DNA of 64,000 bases, taken from Brevundimonas sp. SL130 (GTDB lineage: Bacteria; Pseudomonadota; Alphaproteobacteria; Caulobacterales; Caulobacteraceae). The translations under genes were made by a program, and so were the position numbers. The notes beneath the pieces are model-generated. The model saw only the letters and a program-made list of their open reading frames with translations, did not search any database and was not told the DNA's origin. The stretch is from assembly GCF_026625805.1 (NCBI RefSeq), contig NZ_CP113064.1, forward strand, positions 930,001-994,000, in the 5' to 3' direction. Positions within the stretch are counted from its first letter, which is position 1; every line of letters starts with the position of its first letter. Of the stretch, positions 33,428 to 42,050 are shown one piece after another.

Positions 33428-33825
33428 AAATTTGCCAGACGGCCTGTAAGCCGGGTTTTGTTCCGCTCCGAAGCCGAAGCCTGGAACGGCGACGATCATT
33501 CCTCTGGACCGTCCATTGCTGAACGGTTCTCGCGACCTACCCGGACATCTGAGGCGGTGAGCCCCGCGAGGCGAACCCCGCGCGATGTCCCTATTTGGTC
33601 TTGCTCCAGGCGGGGCTTGCCATGCCGTCCCTGTTGCCAGGCACGCGGTGGGCTCTTACCCCACCCTTTCACCCTTACCGGCCTCGCAAGGCCGGAGGTT
33701 TGCTTTCTGTGGCGCTATCCCTCGGGTCGCCCCGGGCGGAAGTTATCCGCCGCCTTTTCACCGTGGAGCCCGGACTTTCCTCGACGGAATCAAGTCCCGC
33801 CGCGACCGCCCAGCCGTCTGGCGGA
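33428..33825 (-). ncRNA. rnpB: RNase P RNA, bacterial type A
   Basis: On the minus strand the catalytic RNA that matures tRNA 5' ends is recognised by gaggaaagtccgggctcca near the 5' end, gataacttccgcccggggcg, ggtaagggtgaaagggtggg, agagcccaccgcg and the closing aaacccggcttacaggccg. The P1 helix is formed by gccagacggc (33813-33822) and gccgtctggc (33434-33443, as read on the minus strand), which fixes the ends to within a few bases. Reading frames across it are spurious. Confidence 0.95.
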
Positions 33826-33899
33826 GGCTAGATGCGCCGCTGCGCCGCGCAGGTCAACCAACGGATGCGTTGGCGGACGAAATGTGGCATGATCGGCGC

Positions 33900-34088
33900 A
33901 TGGTCGAACCCGTCTCGAAGATGATGACGCCCGAAAGCGACGAGCAGCGCGAACGCCGGATCGCACACGAACGCGCGCTATTGGCCGAAGCCTATGCGGA
34001 CATCGCCGCCGGCCGGGTTATTTCAGGCGAAGAGGCCGAGCGCTGGCTCGAGGCCGAGATCGCCTGGGCGACCGCCCACGACCACTGA
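33900..34088 (+). CDS. ParD/Phd-like antitoxin of a type II toxin-antitoxin pair
   Basis: A 62-residue acidic, helical protein ending G-R-V-I-S-G-E-E-A-E-R-W-L-E-A-E-I, like the C-termini of small ParD-type antitoxins that wrap the toxin. It ends at TGA 34088, immediately before the toxin ATG, so the pair is coupled. The start is uncertain: in-frame ATGs at 33882, 33900 and 33924 are all possible. The gene begins just beyond the 5' end of rnpB and is divergent from it. Confidence 0.75.
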   Translation: MVEPVSKMMTPESDEQRERRIAHERALLAEAYADIAAGRVISGEEAERWLEAEIAWATAHDH

Positions 34089-34385
34089 ATGCGTCGTCGC
34101 AACACTCTGATCGTCACCGAACGGGCGCGACGGGACCTCGGCCAAGCCAGGGAATGGCTCACCCAAGCCGGCAGCGGTGCACGCGGACGGTCACGGTATG
34201 CGGCCCTCTTGGCGGCCTTACAGGACTTGAAGACCGCGCCGACCCGTTGGCCGTTTGGCGAAAATCCGAATGTTCGAGAACATGTTCGGGAAGGATACCG
34301 CTTCTTCTACGAATGGTGCGAAACCGACCACAGCGTCACGATCCTGAGGATCTACGGCCCCTTCCAGGACCGCGCGGCCCTCTAA
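34089..34385 (+). CDS. RelE/ParE-family toxin
   Basis: A 98-residue protein with the RelE/ParE fold: V-T-E-R-A-R-R-D-L-G-Q-A, N-V-R-E-H-V-R-E-G-Y-R-F-F-Y-E-W and the last strand V-T-I-L-R-I-Y-G-P-F. ParE members poison gyrase and RelE members cut mRNA; the sequence does not settle which. It abuts the antitoxin gene, and its stop overlaps the convergent amidase stop by 3 bp. Confidence 0.85.
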   Translation: MRRRNTLIVTERARRDLGQAREWLTQAGSGARGRSRYAALLAALQDLKTAPTRWPFGENPNVREHVREGYRFFYEWCETDHSVTILRIYGPFQDRAAL

Positions 34386-35143
34386 TCCAGCACGCCCGTG
34401 ACGCTCTCGACGCTGGCCAGTTGCAGCAACCCCACCAGCCGCGCCCGCGTCTCGCCGTCGGCGACGCCGTCGATGCGGTCGGGGCGCCAGTGCCGCTGGA
34501 AGGCGCGGACCGTGGTCTCAGTCTCGGCGTCATAGTCGCCGCCGGGCGTCAGCCCATAGCCCAACCGGTGCAGGCCGGCGCGCAGCACCACGACCCCGAT
34601 CCCCTGGTCGCCTTTTTGCAGCAGGCCGCCCAGGGCCTTGATCCGTTCGGCGGCGGGTTCGAACCACAGGCCGTGCCCGGCCTCTGCCAGCCGTTTCCAA
34701 GGGAAGAGCTCGCCGGGATCCGTCTTGCGCTCGGGCGCCAGGTCGGAATGGGCGATGATGCGGTTGTCGGGAATGGTCCAGCGGTCGCGGATATCGCCGA
34801 TCAGGGCGATGACCGCCGCGATCTGGGCCTCGGGGAAGGGGCGATAGCCGAACTCATGGCCGGGATTGACGATCTCTATGCCGATCGAGGCGGCGTTGCA
34901 GTCGTCCTCGCCGCGCCAGACCCCACGGCCCGCATGCCAGGCGCGCCGTTCTTCGGGAACCAGCTGGAAGACGCGGCCGTCTTCCTCGATCAGATAATGG
35001 GCCGAGACCTTGGCCTCGGGATCGCGCAGCCGCGCCAGGGCGGCTTCGCCCGTCTCCATGCCGGTATAGTGGAGCACCAGCATGTCGGGCGGCGCGCGAC
35101 GCGTGTCGAAGTTCGGCGAGGGCGCCGCAATCAGGTCAACCAT
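34382..35143 (-). CDS. N-acetylmuramoyl-L-alanine amidase (Amidase_2 plus peptidoglycan-binding domain)
   Basis: A 253-residue protein. The zinc amidase domain shows L-H-Y-T-G, W-H-A-G-R-G and A-H-S-D-L-A-P-E-R-K-T-D-P-G, supplying the zinc histidines and acid. A C-terminal peptidoglycan-binding helix bundle (L-G-Y-G-L-T-P-G-G-D-Y-D, then A-F-Q-R-H-W-R-P) follows. There is no signal peptide, which points to the AmpD type that trims recycled anhydro-muropeptides in the cytoplasm. The layout matches AmiD/AmpD proteins of about 250-280 residues. Confidence 0.9.
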   Translation of the reverse strand: MVDLIAAPSPNFDTRRAPPDMLVLHYTGMETGEAALARLRDPEAKVSAHYLIEEDGRVFQLVPEERRAWHAGRGVWRGEDDCNAASIGIEIVNPGHEFGYRPFPEAQIAAVIALIGDIRDRWTIPDNRIIAHSDLAPERKTDPGELFPWKRLAEAGHGLWFEPAAERIKALGGLLQKGDQGIGVVVLRAGLHRLGYGLTPGGDYDAETETTVRAFQRHWRPDRIDGVADGETRARLVGLLQLASVESVTGVLD

Positions 35144-35154
35144 GACGTCGGGCC

Positions 35155-35478
35155 TCAGCGGCCGTGGCGCTCCCAGCCGTAGGCGACCCAGGTGCCGTCC
35201 ACCTTGTGCGCCTCAATCACGTCGGGATCCCCGGCGCGGCGACGCGGCGCCAGGTTGCGGCGTGTCCGCATGGCCAGACCGGCCAGGAAAACCAGGATCC
35301 CGGCGAACAGGGCGATCACCGCGACCGCGGCGGCGGTGAAGACGGCCAGAACCGCGCCGACGGCCAGGGCGGCGACGGCGGCGATCAGGCCCGCGATCCA
35401 CATGATCGAGGCGATCAGGCCGTTGGGCCGGCGGCGGGCGGCGAAGCCCAGTGTGGCGAGACGTTCAGGCTGGAACAT
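35155..35478 (-). CDS. Small membrane protein, unknown function
   Basis: A 107-residue protein with one long or two close Ala/Val-rich membrane helices (about residues 22-68) and a basic C-terminal tail that ends in D-G-T-W-V-A-Y-G-W-E-R. No domain is recognised. It is 11 bp upstream of the amidase gene on the same strand and is likely co-transcribed. Confidence 0.65.
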   Translation of the reverse strand: MFQPERLATLGFAARRRPNGLIASIMWIAGLIAAVAALAVGAVLAVFTAAAVAVIALFAGILVFLAGLAMRTRRNLAPRRRAGDPDVIEAHKVDGTWVAYGWERHGR

Positions 35479-35594
35479 GGGTCATCCTTTCAGGCGCTCC
35501 TAGGAACGCCTTTGGTTCAATGTCGGTCCATTGGGCCCTGCGGTCAATGGATCGTCCCCTCACGCCTGTGTGCGATGGATCGTCACGCCCATCG

Positions 35595-37376
35595 TTAGAA
35601 CATCGGTTGATCGGCCAGGACGACGGCGCCCTCGCTGCGCATCCGCTCGCCCTCGACCCGTTGCATCAGCGCCTGGGCCTGCGGATCGGCCATGACGCCG
35701 CCCAGCATGACCAGGGCCTGGGCCGCCTCGCTCTGGACCCCGAACATTTCGGACAGGGCTTCCCACGGCGACTTTGACTTGGGGAAATGCTTGAAGCGCA
35801 CGGACTCGCCGGCCGGAATCTTGGCCAGGGCCTTGGCCTTGGCCACCGCCTCGGTCAGGCCGCCCAGCTGATCGACCAGGCCCAGCGGCAGGGCCTGGGC
35901 CCCGGTCCAGACGCGGCCCTTGGCGATCTCGCGCACCCGCGCCGGCTCCAGCTTGCGACCCGTCGCCACGCGGGTGATGAAGTCGTCATAGATCCGGTCC
36001 ATCGAGCCGGCGAAGGCGGCCCGCTGCTGGGGCGTGAAGGACTGGGTCGACGAGAAGGCGTCGGCGTACTGGCCCCCGACCGTCAGGTCGCGCATATCCA
36101 CGCCGAACCGGCCCAGGGCGTCGGCGACGACGAACTTGCCGCCGAACACGCCGATGGAGCCGGTCAGGGTCGAGGGCTGGGCCACGATCCAGTCGGCCTC
36201 CGAACTGACCCAGTAGCCGCCCGATGCGGCGTAGGCGCCCATGGAGACCACCACCGGCTTGCCGGCGGCCTTGGCCGCGCGCACGGCGGCCAGGATCTGT
36301 TCCGAGGCTTCCGGCGATCCGCCCGGCGAGGAGACGCGGAAGACGATGGCCTTCACGGCCTTGTCCTCGATGGCGTCATAGATGGCCCCGGCCGTGTCGT
36401 CCGAATGGATCGACGAGCCGCCGCCGAAGCTTCCGCCGTCGCCCCGGCCGGTCACGATGGCGCCCTCGCCGCCGACGATGGCGATGGCGTTCTTGCCCGA
36501 GCCGGTCCGTTCGCCCTTTTCGGAGACGTACTGGCCGAACTCGACGATCTCGGCGCCCTTGCCGGCGCGGCGCTTGATCTCGGCTTCGGCCTCTTCAACC
36601 TGGCCGATCTTGTCGATCAGCTTGTTCGACAGGGCCTGTTCGGCCGAATAGGGGCCGGCCTCGATCACCGTCTTCAGCGCGGCCGGGGTGGTCTTGCGGT
36701 CCTGGGCGGCGTTGGCCAGGGCGCTGTCATACAGCGAGGTCATCCAGGCCGTCATGGCCTCGCGGTGCGCCGGGGTATAGTCGCTCTGGGTGTATTCGTT
36801 GACGGCGTTCTTGTACTCGTAACGCTGCTCGAAATCGGCGCGCACCCCGTATTTGTCGAACGCCCGGCCCAGGAACAGGCTCTCGGCCGAGAAGCCGGTG
36901 GCCTGGAAGCCGGCGGTGTTCTGCATCCACAGTTCGGACGCCGAGGCGCCGACCATATAGGTCGACATCACCGCGCCGGCCGGGGCGAAGCCCTGGCTGT
37001 GGGCGATGACCGGCTTGCCCGAGGCGCGGAAGCGACGGATCGCCTGGCGCAGCTCGTCCGCCGTCGCCGGGGTCATGCCGGCCTCCGGCAGGCGGATCAG
37101 CACCGCCTTGACGTTGTTGTCCTTCTCAGCCTGGGCCAGACCGTCCACGACCTGAAGCACCGACAGGCTCGAACCGCCGAAGGCCGCGAACGGATTGGTC
37201 GACGGCTGGTCGCTGATCCCCTCGCGCAGGTCCAGTTCCAACACCGCGCTGGCGGGGGTTTCCGGTTTGGACGAGGCGCCCGCGATCGCGACGGTCAGCA
37301 ACACCATCGGAATGACGACGACGAACAGGATCAGTCCGGTGAAGACACCCAGAACCGTCAGGAAGAATTGCTTCAT
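35595..37376 (-). CDS. sppA: Signal peptide peptidase SppA, 67-kDa type
   Basis: A 593-residue tandem S49 peptidase anchored by one N-terminal helix (M-K-Q-F-F-L-T-V-L-G-V-F). The catalytic lysine lies in the first repeat (Y-E-Y-K-N-A-V-N-E-Y) and the catalytic serine in the second (Y-A-A-S-G-G-Y-W-V), as in E. coli SppA, which degrades cleaved signal peptides in the membrane. The length is typical. It is transcribed alone. Confidence 0.95.
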   Translation of the reverse strand: MKQFFLTVLGVFTGLILFVVVIPMVLLTVAIAGASSKPETPASAVLELDLREGISDQPSTNPFAAFGGSSLSVLQVVDGLAQAEKDNNVKAVLIRLPEAGMTPATADELRQAIRRFRASGKPVIAHSQGFAPAGAVMSTYMVGASASELWMQNTAGFQATGFSAESLFLGRAFDKYGVRADFEQRYEYKNAVNEYTQSDYTPAHREAMTAWMTSLYDSALANAAQDRKTTPAALKTVIEAGPYSAEQALSNKLIDKIGQVEEAEAEIKRRAGKGAEIVEFGQYVSEKGERTGSGKNAIAIVGGEGAIVTGRGDGGSFGGGSSIHSDDTAGAIYDAIEDKAVKAIVFRVSSPGGSPEASEQILAAVRAAKAAGKPVVVSMGAYAASGGYWVSSEADWIVAQPSTLTGSIGVFGGKFVVADALGRFGVDMRDLTVGGQYADAFSSTQSFTPQQRAAFAGSMDRIYDDFITRVATGRKLEPARVREIAKGRVWTGAQALPLGLVDQLGGLTEAVAKAKALAKIPAGESVRFKHFPKSKSPWEALSEMFGVQSEAAQALVMLGGVMADPQAQALMQRVEGERMRSEGAVVLADQPMF

Positions 37377-37596
37377 GGGAGAAGGCGCGCTCGCAGGGGC
37401 CGAAATGGCTCGATTTCACCATAGTGCCGGAACAGTCACCGTCAAATGAACGTCCCGCAACGTCGGCGCGTCGCATCGCCCCGGATCCAGCATGTTGCGG
37501 CGGCGCGCCGCGATTGATGCGGCTTGCGGAAATCCCTATATGAGCCGCCAACGAGCGAGGGCCTGTCGCCCCGCGCCATAGACCGGAGACCGCCCC

Positions 37597-37953
37597 ATGC
37601 TGGTCACCCTGATGAAGTCCAAGCTGCACCGCGCCACGGTGACCCAGGCCGACCTCGACTACGAGGGCTCGATCGCCATCGACATGGATCTGCTGGACGC
37701 GGCGGGCATCTTTCCGCACGAGCAGGTCGATGTGCTGAACATCACCAACGGCGCCCGTTTCACCACCTACGCCATCGAGGCCCCGCGCGGCTCCAAGGTC
37801 ATCGGCGTCAACGGCGCCGCCGCCCGCCTGGTCCAGAAGAACGACAAGGTCATCGTCGTCACCTACGGACAACTCCCCCAGGAAGAAGCCCGCCAGTGGA
37901 CGCCGAACGTCGTGCTGCTGGACGATAACAACGAGATCAAGCGCGCGGCCTGA
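37597..37953 (+). CDS. panD: Aspartate 1-decarboxylase
   Basis: A 118-residue proenzyme with the self-cleavage site Y-E-G24-S25-I-A-I-D that generates the pyruvoyl group. It makes beta-alanine from aspartate for pantothenate and CoA synthesis. N-G-A-R-F-T-T-Y and N-G-A-A-A-R-L-V complete the family picture. It is followed by a bidirectional terminator. Confidence 0.97.
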   Translation: MLVTLMKSKLHRATVTQADLDYEGSIAIDMDLLDAAGIFPHEQVDVLNITNGARFTTYAIEAPRGSKVIGVNGAAARLVQKNDKVIVVTYGQLPQEEARQWTPNVVLLDDNNEIKRAA

Positions 37954-37978
37954 TCCAGGCGACGTGGCGATGCAAAAA

Positions 37979-38004
37979 GGCCCGCCGGCGACGGCGGGCC
38001 TTTT
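37979..38004. terminator. Bidirectional rho-independent terminator between panD and the SIMPL gene
   Basis: GGCCCGCCG / CGGCGGGCC stem with a gcga loop, T4 on the plus side and, read from the other strand, a T5 run (37974-37978 as a5). It can end both convergent transcripts. Confidence 0.88.
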
Positions 38005-38023
38005 CTTCGTTCATCAGCGTCGA

Positions 38024-38770
38024 TCAGCGCGCGATGTCGTAGACGCCCGTAATGTCGATCCGCACCGTCAGCTCGCCGGCGGCGACCGGGGTGCTGGCGT
38101 CCTCGCGCATCGCCATGGCGCGCACGGCGAACATCGGCTGGGGCTCGGGCGAATAGCCGCCGCCTTCGCTCAGGTTGCGGATGCCGGCCAGCTGGACGTT
38201 CAGGGCCTGGGCGTACAGCTGGGCCTTGGCTTGCAGGGCCCGAACGGCCAGTTGGCGCGCCTGGTTCTCGGCTGCGGTCGGATCCTTCAGGCCGAAGCTG
38301 ATGCCGTCGATCTGGTTGACCCCGGCTGCGACCACGGCGTCGGCGGTGGTCCCGACCTTGGTCAGGTCGTTGATGACCACCGTCACCCGGTTCACGGCCT
38401 GATAGCCGCGCAGCTTGGGCGGTTCGTTCTGCACATAGTCATATTGCGCCGACAGGTTCAGGCCCGAGGTCTGGACGTCGCGCTCGGCGATGCCGGCGCG
38501 GCGCAGGGCGGCCATGACCTGGGTCATCCGGGTCGCATTGTCGCGCATGGCCTGCTGGGCCGTGGGGGCCTCGGTCTGGACGCCGAAGCTGATGGTGGCC
38601 ATGTCCGGCGCGGCCTTGACCTCGCCATAGGCCGACAGGTTCAGCGACGGCGCGGGCTGCATCATCTGCACCGGCTGGACGCTCTGGGCCATCGCCGGAG
38701 CGACCGCGCTCAGGGCGACCGCCGCCGTCAGGGCGCTGCCCAGCATCAGGGATTTGAACGCGCTTTTCAT
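38024..38770 (-). CDS. Exported SIMPL-domain (DUF541) protein
   Basis: A 248-residue protein from the ATG at 38770, which has a GGAGA site and starts a signal peptide (M-K-S-A-F-K-S-L-M-L-G-S, cleaved near A-M-A-Q). The SIMPL domain is shown by L-S-A-Y-G-E-V-K-A-A-P-D-M-A, then G-L-N-L-S-A-Q-Y-D-Y and G-Y-Q-A-V-N-R-V-T-V-V. Family members are periplasmic oligomers linked to oxidative stress (YggE); the mechanism is unclear. An upstream in-frame start at 38818 would hide the signal peptide. Confidence 0.88.
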   Translation of the reverse strand: MKSAFKSLMLGSALTAAVALSAVAPAMAQSVQPVQMMQPAPSLNLSAYGEVKAAPDMATISFGVQTEAPTAQQAMRDNATRMTQVMAALRRAGIAERDVQTSGLNLSAQYDYVQNEPPKLRGYQAVNRVTVVINDLTKVGTTADAVVAAGVNQIDGISFGLKDPTAAENQARQLAVRALQAKAQLYAQALNVQLAGIRNLSEGGGYSPEPQPMFAVRAMAMREDASTPVAAGELTVRIDITGVYDIAR

Positions 38771-38992
38771 GCCGAAGTCTCCGTAGGACGATCCTGACCG
38801 ACGGGTTCGTCGATCCATGGCCGCAACCTTGGCCTTTTATGCCTGAACCAACGCCTCAGCTTCCATGTCGGTTTCCGTTCATCTTCGTGAATTCGCTGAA
38901 ACATGCCGTCTGAGAACGCGCCTCTTGGCAAGCCGCATCCGCGCCTGCTAGGCGGTTCCTCCCGCCGCGCCGCGCATGGTCGCGCGCTCTGG

Positions 38993-39068
38993 GGGCCTGT
39001 AGCTCAATGGTTAGAGCCGACCGCTCATAACGGTCTGGTTGGGGGTTCGAGTCCCTCCGGGCCTACCA
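38993..39068 (+). tRNA. tRNA with CAU anticodon (tRNA-Met elongator or tRNA-Ile2)
   Basis: A 76-nt cloverleaf with encoded CCA. The acceptor gggcctg pairs with cgggcct (two G-U), D-arm is gctcaatggttagagc, the anticodon loop is ctcataa and the T-arm is gggggttcgagtccctc-like. CAU serves elongator Met or, after lysidine modification, Ile2; the body resembles Ile2-type sequences but this is not settled. Its last 17 bases are the attachment core of the downstream integrative element. Confidence 0.9.
39052..39068 (+). repeat. attL core (3' end of the tRNA)
   Basis: tccctccgggcctacca, identical to 49561-49577. The base just before differs (g here, c there), and so does the base just after (a here, c there), so the exact repeat is 17 bp. 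Confidence 0.88.
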
Positions 39069-39129
39069 ATCCTCGATAGAGGTCTGATTAGGCAGGAAAT
39101 CCAGCAAATCCGGTCCTTCTGAAGCTTGC

Positions 39130-39152
39130 ACTGTGACACAAAACTGTGTCAC
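39130..39152. promoter_or_regulatory. Inverted repeat near attL, candidate integrase/excisionase arm site
   Basis: GTGACACA-aaac-TGTGTCAC (39133-39152) is a perfect 8-bp inverted repeat 65 bp inside the left att core. Its left part, actgtgacacaa (39130-39141), recurs exactly at 49488-49499, near attR. It also lies directly upstream of the integrase start and could autoregulate it. Confidence 0.55.
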
Positions 39153-39161
39153 CGGACGGGA

Positions 39162-40796
39162 ATGGACGCCGTGCACGGATGCGCTCATCTCTACCGCCGT
39201 GGAGCGGTCTATCAGTTCCGCCGGAGGGTCCCGGAGGACGTCTCGGGGGACCTCGGGATCACCCAATGGCGCGAAAGTTTGCACACCCGCGACTTTGAGG
39301 AAGCCAAGCGCCTCGCCCGCGAGAGGGGCGTCGCCACTGATGCCTTGATCGTCAATGCGAGGGCGAAGGCAGCCGGTAAGGCGTCCTTGCCGCTGAACAA
39401 GACCGATGCCGCGCGCATGGCGAACGCCTGGATCGGCGAAGTCCTGGAGTTCGATGAGGCGACGCGAACGGGCCGTGGTGAGAGCGGCGTCAGAGGCGCG
39501 CATCTGTGGCTGGAGGAAGCCACCCCTGATTATCGCCGGGCGTTGGCGACCCTCGACATCACCTCGGTCACACCGGAGGTGGACAAGGCGCTTGCCCAGG
39601 CAGGCCTATGGTACCCGCCGGGGGACCCTAGCCGGGAGATACTGGGTCTCGCCCTGCTTCGTGCCCAGGTTCGCCTTCTGGACCTCATGGAGCGCCGTCT
39701 GTCGGGGCAAGTGGTGGAACCGCCTTCGGAGGCCCCACAGGCGTCCTCAGGGGCCGTAGGGGGCATCACTCTCGGCCAGCTCATCACCCTCTACAAGGCC
39801 GAGCGCATGTCCGCACACGGAGGAGAGTCCACAGAGCGTAAGTACGGCCATGTCTTCAGGGCCTTGGAGGAGGCGCTGGGCACGGAGAGGGCCATCCGAG
39901 GCATAACGCGGGCTGACATCCGCCAAGTCCGCGACCTTCTCAGGCGTGTCCCCGCCCATGTCGGAAAGCGTTTTCCTGGCCTCAGCTTGACGGAGGCGGC
40001 CGATAGGGCCGACGCCACGGGCGCGCAGCGATTGGCCCCCAACACGGTCAAGTCGTATCTTCAGAACCTGTCCGCGATGCTGCACTGGGCGGTCAAGGAA
40101 GAGCATATCGACCGTAACCCCGCTGTCGGCCTCTTGGGCAAGGACAGGGCGGTGGTGAAACGCCGGGGCTTTAAGCCGGACGAGCTGGCGGTACTCTTCA
40201 GCGCCTTGGAAGCTGAGCGGGCGCGGATGCCTTGGAAATACTGGCTCTCGGCCATTGCCCTCTACTCTGGTGCCCGCGCCGGGGAGATCGCGCCGCTGCG
40301 AACGGCTGACATCGTCCAGATAGACGGCGTCTGGTGCATGAACTTCTCCGAGTTCGACGAGGAGGGGCGGCGGATCGAAGAGCGCCGACTCAAGACGGAG
40401 CCCAGCGCGCGGCGCACCCCTCTTCATCCCGCTCTGGTGGAGGCGGGCTTCTTGGCCTTCGTCGAGGCCCGCCGGAAGGCAGGCGATGAAGTTCTATTCC
40501 CCCAGCTTCGCCCCGGCCCCGGCGGGAACCACTCTCACGACCTGTCCAAATGGTTCGGGCGGTTCAGGTCTGATCTGGGCCTCAGCGCCCCCGCCACGCC
40601 GTTCCACGCCTTCCGGCATGGTTTCAGAGATGCTTGCCGGGAGGCGGGCCTGTCGGAAGAGGTGGCCGCAGCTCTGGGCGGCTGGGCGGGACGCGGGCTG
40701 GTCTCGAAATACGGGGATCGCGGCATGGTCAGTGTGTTGGATCGCGAGCTTCGTAAAATCAGCTATGCGCCGTTCAATCTCCCCGCCGCCCCGTAG
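39162..40796 (+). CDS. Tyrosine-type site-specific integrase
   Basis: A 544-residue protein from the ATG at 39162 (an upstream TTG at 39126 would start inside the arm-site palindrome). The N-terminal part (Y-Q-F-R-R-R-V-P-E-D) is the arm-binding/SAM-like region seen in alphaproteobacterial phage integrases with the D-F-E-E-A-K-R-L-A-R-E helix. The C-terminal catalytic domain has R in Y-S-G-A-R-A-G-E-I, H-A-F-R-H in F-H-A-F-R-H-G-F, and the nucleophile Tyr in S-K-Y-G-D. It lies 93 bp from the tRNA and recombines the tRNA-end att sites. Confidence 0.93.
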   Translation: MDAVHGCAHLYRRGAVYQFRRRVPEDVSGDLGITQWRESLHTRDFEEAKRLARERGVATDALIVNARAKAAGKASLPLNKTDAARMANAWIGEVLEFDEATRTGRGESGVRGAHLWLEEATPDYRRALATLDITSVTPEVDKALAQAGLWYPPGDPSREILGLALLRAQVRLLDLMERRLSGQVVEPPSEAPQASSGAVGGITLGQLITLYKAERMSAHGGESTERKYGHVFRALEEALGTERAIRGITRADIRQVRDLLRRVPAHVGKRFPGLSLTEAADRADATGAQRLAPNTVKSYLQNLSAMLHWAVKEEHIDRNPAVGLLGKDRAVVKRRGFKPDELAVLFSALEAERARMPWKYWLSAIALYSGARAGEIAPLRTADIVQIDGVWCMNFSEFDEEGRRIEERRLKTEPSARRTPLHPALVEAGFLAFVEARRKAGDEVLFPQLRPGPGGNHSHDLSKWFGRFRSDLGLSAPATPFHAFRHGFRDACREAGLSEEVAAALGGWAGRGLVSKYGDRGMVSVLDRELRKISYAPFNLPAAP

Positions 40797-40832
40797 CCAT
40801 CGTTCGTCCGCCCGGCGTCTCGCCAGCCCCGG

Positions 40833-41030
40833 ATCGAATAAAGTTGCACCCTTGGGGTGGGATTGGCTCAGGAGAACCCTCAGGCCACCTCAGGTCACCT
40901 CAGTGTAACTTGACGGTGTGGCCAGCGCCTGGAGATCTGGGTTCAGCCTCCGCCTCGAATAAACTTCCACCCTTGGGGCGGGATTGCTCAGGATAAACCT
41001 CAGGTGCCCTCAGGTCACCTCAGGACAACC
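40833..41030. repeat. Two direct copies of an about 75-bp non-coding repeat with 10-bp CTCAGG arrays
   Basis: Copy 1 starts at 40833 and copy 2 at 40955. Each begins tcgaataaa, followed by an acccttgggg block and a gggattg block, and then four CTCAGG units. Unit starts are 40867, 40879, 40889, 40899 in copy 1 and 40987, 40999, 41009, 41019 in copy 2, giving the same 12-10-10 spacing in both. A partial third copy is at 42738. The 314-bp gap between integrase and the next gene holds nothing else. The helical phasing suggests repeated protein-binding sites; whether operator, iteron or phage-type promoter is open. Confidence 0.75.
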
Positions 41031-41110
41031 CGAGGGCGGCAGTAGGGGCTGAAGCTCGACGATGGCGTCTGGAAATTAGGCGATGTACGCCTAGGCCAGA
41101 ATTCAACGTT

Positions 41111-41521
41111 ATGGACGAGCTTATGGCCACCCCCTCCGCAGATGACCGCGCCCACACGAGCCGGAGGTCGATCTCTCCGGCGGTCCTTGCAGCCGAGCTT
41201 GACGGCCTGACCGGCGTTGTTGAGCGTCTAATCCCTCTCGCGCCCGAGACCCTCACGGCCCGCCAGTTGCTGTTCTTCCTGGCAGTTGCTCGCAAGGACC
41301 TTCGGCACAGCCGGGTTACCCTCAGTCAGATTAAGGGTGAGTTTGAGGGCATTGGCCGCTCTATCGAGAAATCCAAGGACATGCTGCTGGAGCCATCCCG
41401 CTCATACCCGAAGGCCGTAGGTTGGCTCACTCAGGAGCATGACCCCGAAGATCGCCGCGTTCGATATCTGCGGCTGACGCCGCGCGGCCTGGACGTCCTG
41501 GCCGCCATCGTGGGCGTCTAG
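41111..41521 (+). CDS. Winged-helix (MarR-like) DNA-binding protein of the element
   Basis: A 136-residue protein. T-A-R-Q-L-L-F-F-L-A-V-A, S-R-V-T-L-S-Q-I-K-G-E-F and the wing-like H-D-P-E-D-R-R-V-R-Y-L-R-L-T-P-R-G make a MarR-type winged helix. The wing motif D-R-R-x-R-x-L-x-L-T-x-x-G is especially clear. It lies just after the CTCAGG repeat arrays, which it may bind as an element repressor or activator. A TTG/ATG start choice cannot be settled; ATG at 41111 is used. Confidence 0.72.
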   Translation: MDELMATPSADDRAHTSRRSISPAVLAAELDGLTGVVERLIPLAPETLTARQLLFFLAVARKDLRHSRVTLSQIKGEFEGIGRSIEKSKDMLLEPSRSYPKAVGWLTQEHDPEDRRVRYLRLTPRGLDVLAAIVGV

Positions 41522-41567
41522 CTGGGTGGGGTCGGCGACGCTAATCCCCGACCCCTGTCTGCTCTAG

Positions 41568-42050
41568 CCCAGCGAGACCGGGGCCACCCTTGGTCAGACC
41601 AAGGGAGGCTCCACAGAGGCAAACTATCTCGGGGACGGCGCGACGGGCAACCCCACCACCTTCGCCTTCACCCGCGCCGCCGACGACATCGTCAACATCC
41701 GCTCCACCTTGATCGACGGGGAGCCTTGGTTCGTCGCAGCGGACGTCTGCCGGGCGCTGGGTCTTAGGGCAGACCACACAAGTAAGCACCTCCACCGCTT
41801 TCAGCCGGAAGAGATCAACACCCTGGACCGCCGACTGCCTCCCTCGGACGGAGGCAGTGCCTTTGACCTGTGGGAACCGCGTGAGTATCGACTGCGGATT
41901 GTCTCCGAGTCCGGTCTCTACAAGCTCATCATGCGCTCGAACAAAGCCGAAGCCCAGGTCCTGACGAAGACACGTGACTCAAACACGTGCCTCCCGGAGG
42001 GTCTCTTCCGCCGACAACGACATCATCACCATCCGCTCCACCGTGATTGA
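41568..42050 (+). pseudogene. Truncated BRO-N domain (phage antirepressor) gene, upstream copy
   Basis: The open frame encodes I-V-N-I-R-S-T-L-I-D-G-E-P-W-F-V-A-A-D-V and then C-R-A-L-G-L, then S-E-S-G-L-Y-K-L-I-M-R-S-N-K-A-E-A, a BRO-N domain. After K-A-E-A the frame runs into unrelated residues and into the next BRO gene out of frame, so the end of the domain is missing. No ATG, GTG or TTG precedes the first conserved strand (the first is TTG at 41709), so the N-terminus is also damaged. It is a decayed tandem copy of the gene that follows. Confidence 0.72.
41587..41605. promoter_or_regulatory. Perfect 9-bp palindrome after a repeated motif
   Basis: CCCTTGGTC-a-GACCAAGGG. Just before it, ctctagcccagcgagaccgg (41562-41581) resembles ctttagccagcgagaccgg at 46189-46207, which is also followed by an (imperfect) inverted repeat, cggtccctg / cagggggccg. 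The role is unknown: a recombinase site or terminator hairpin are both possible. Confidence 0.45.

Noticed and set aside
33458..33892. Several plus-strand frames over 33.4-33.9 kb
   Set aside because: They lie on the reverse of rnpB, whose conserved blocks and P1 helix account for the stretch; only the antitoxin part after about 33880 is coding.
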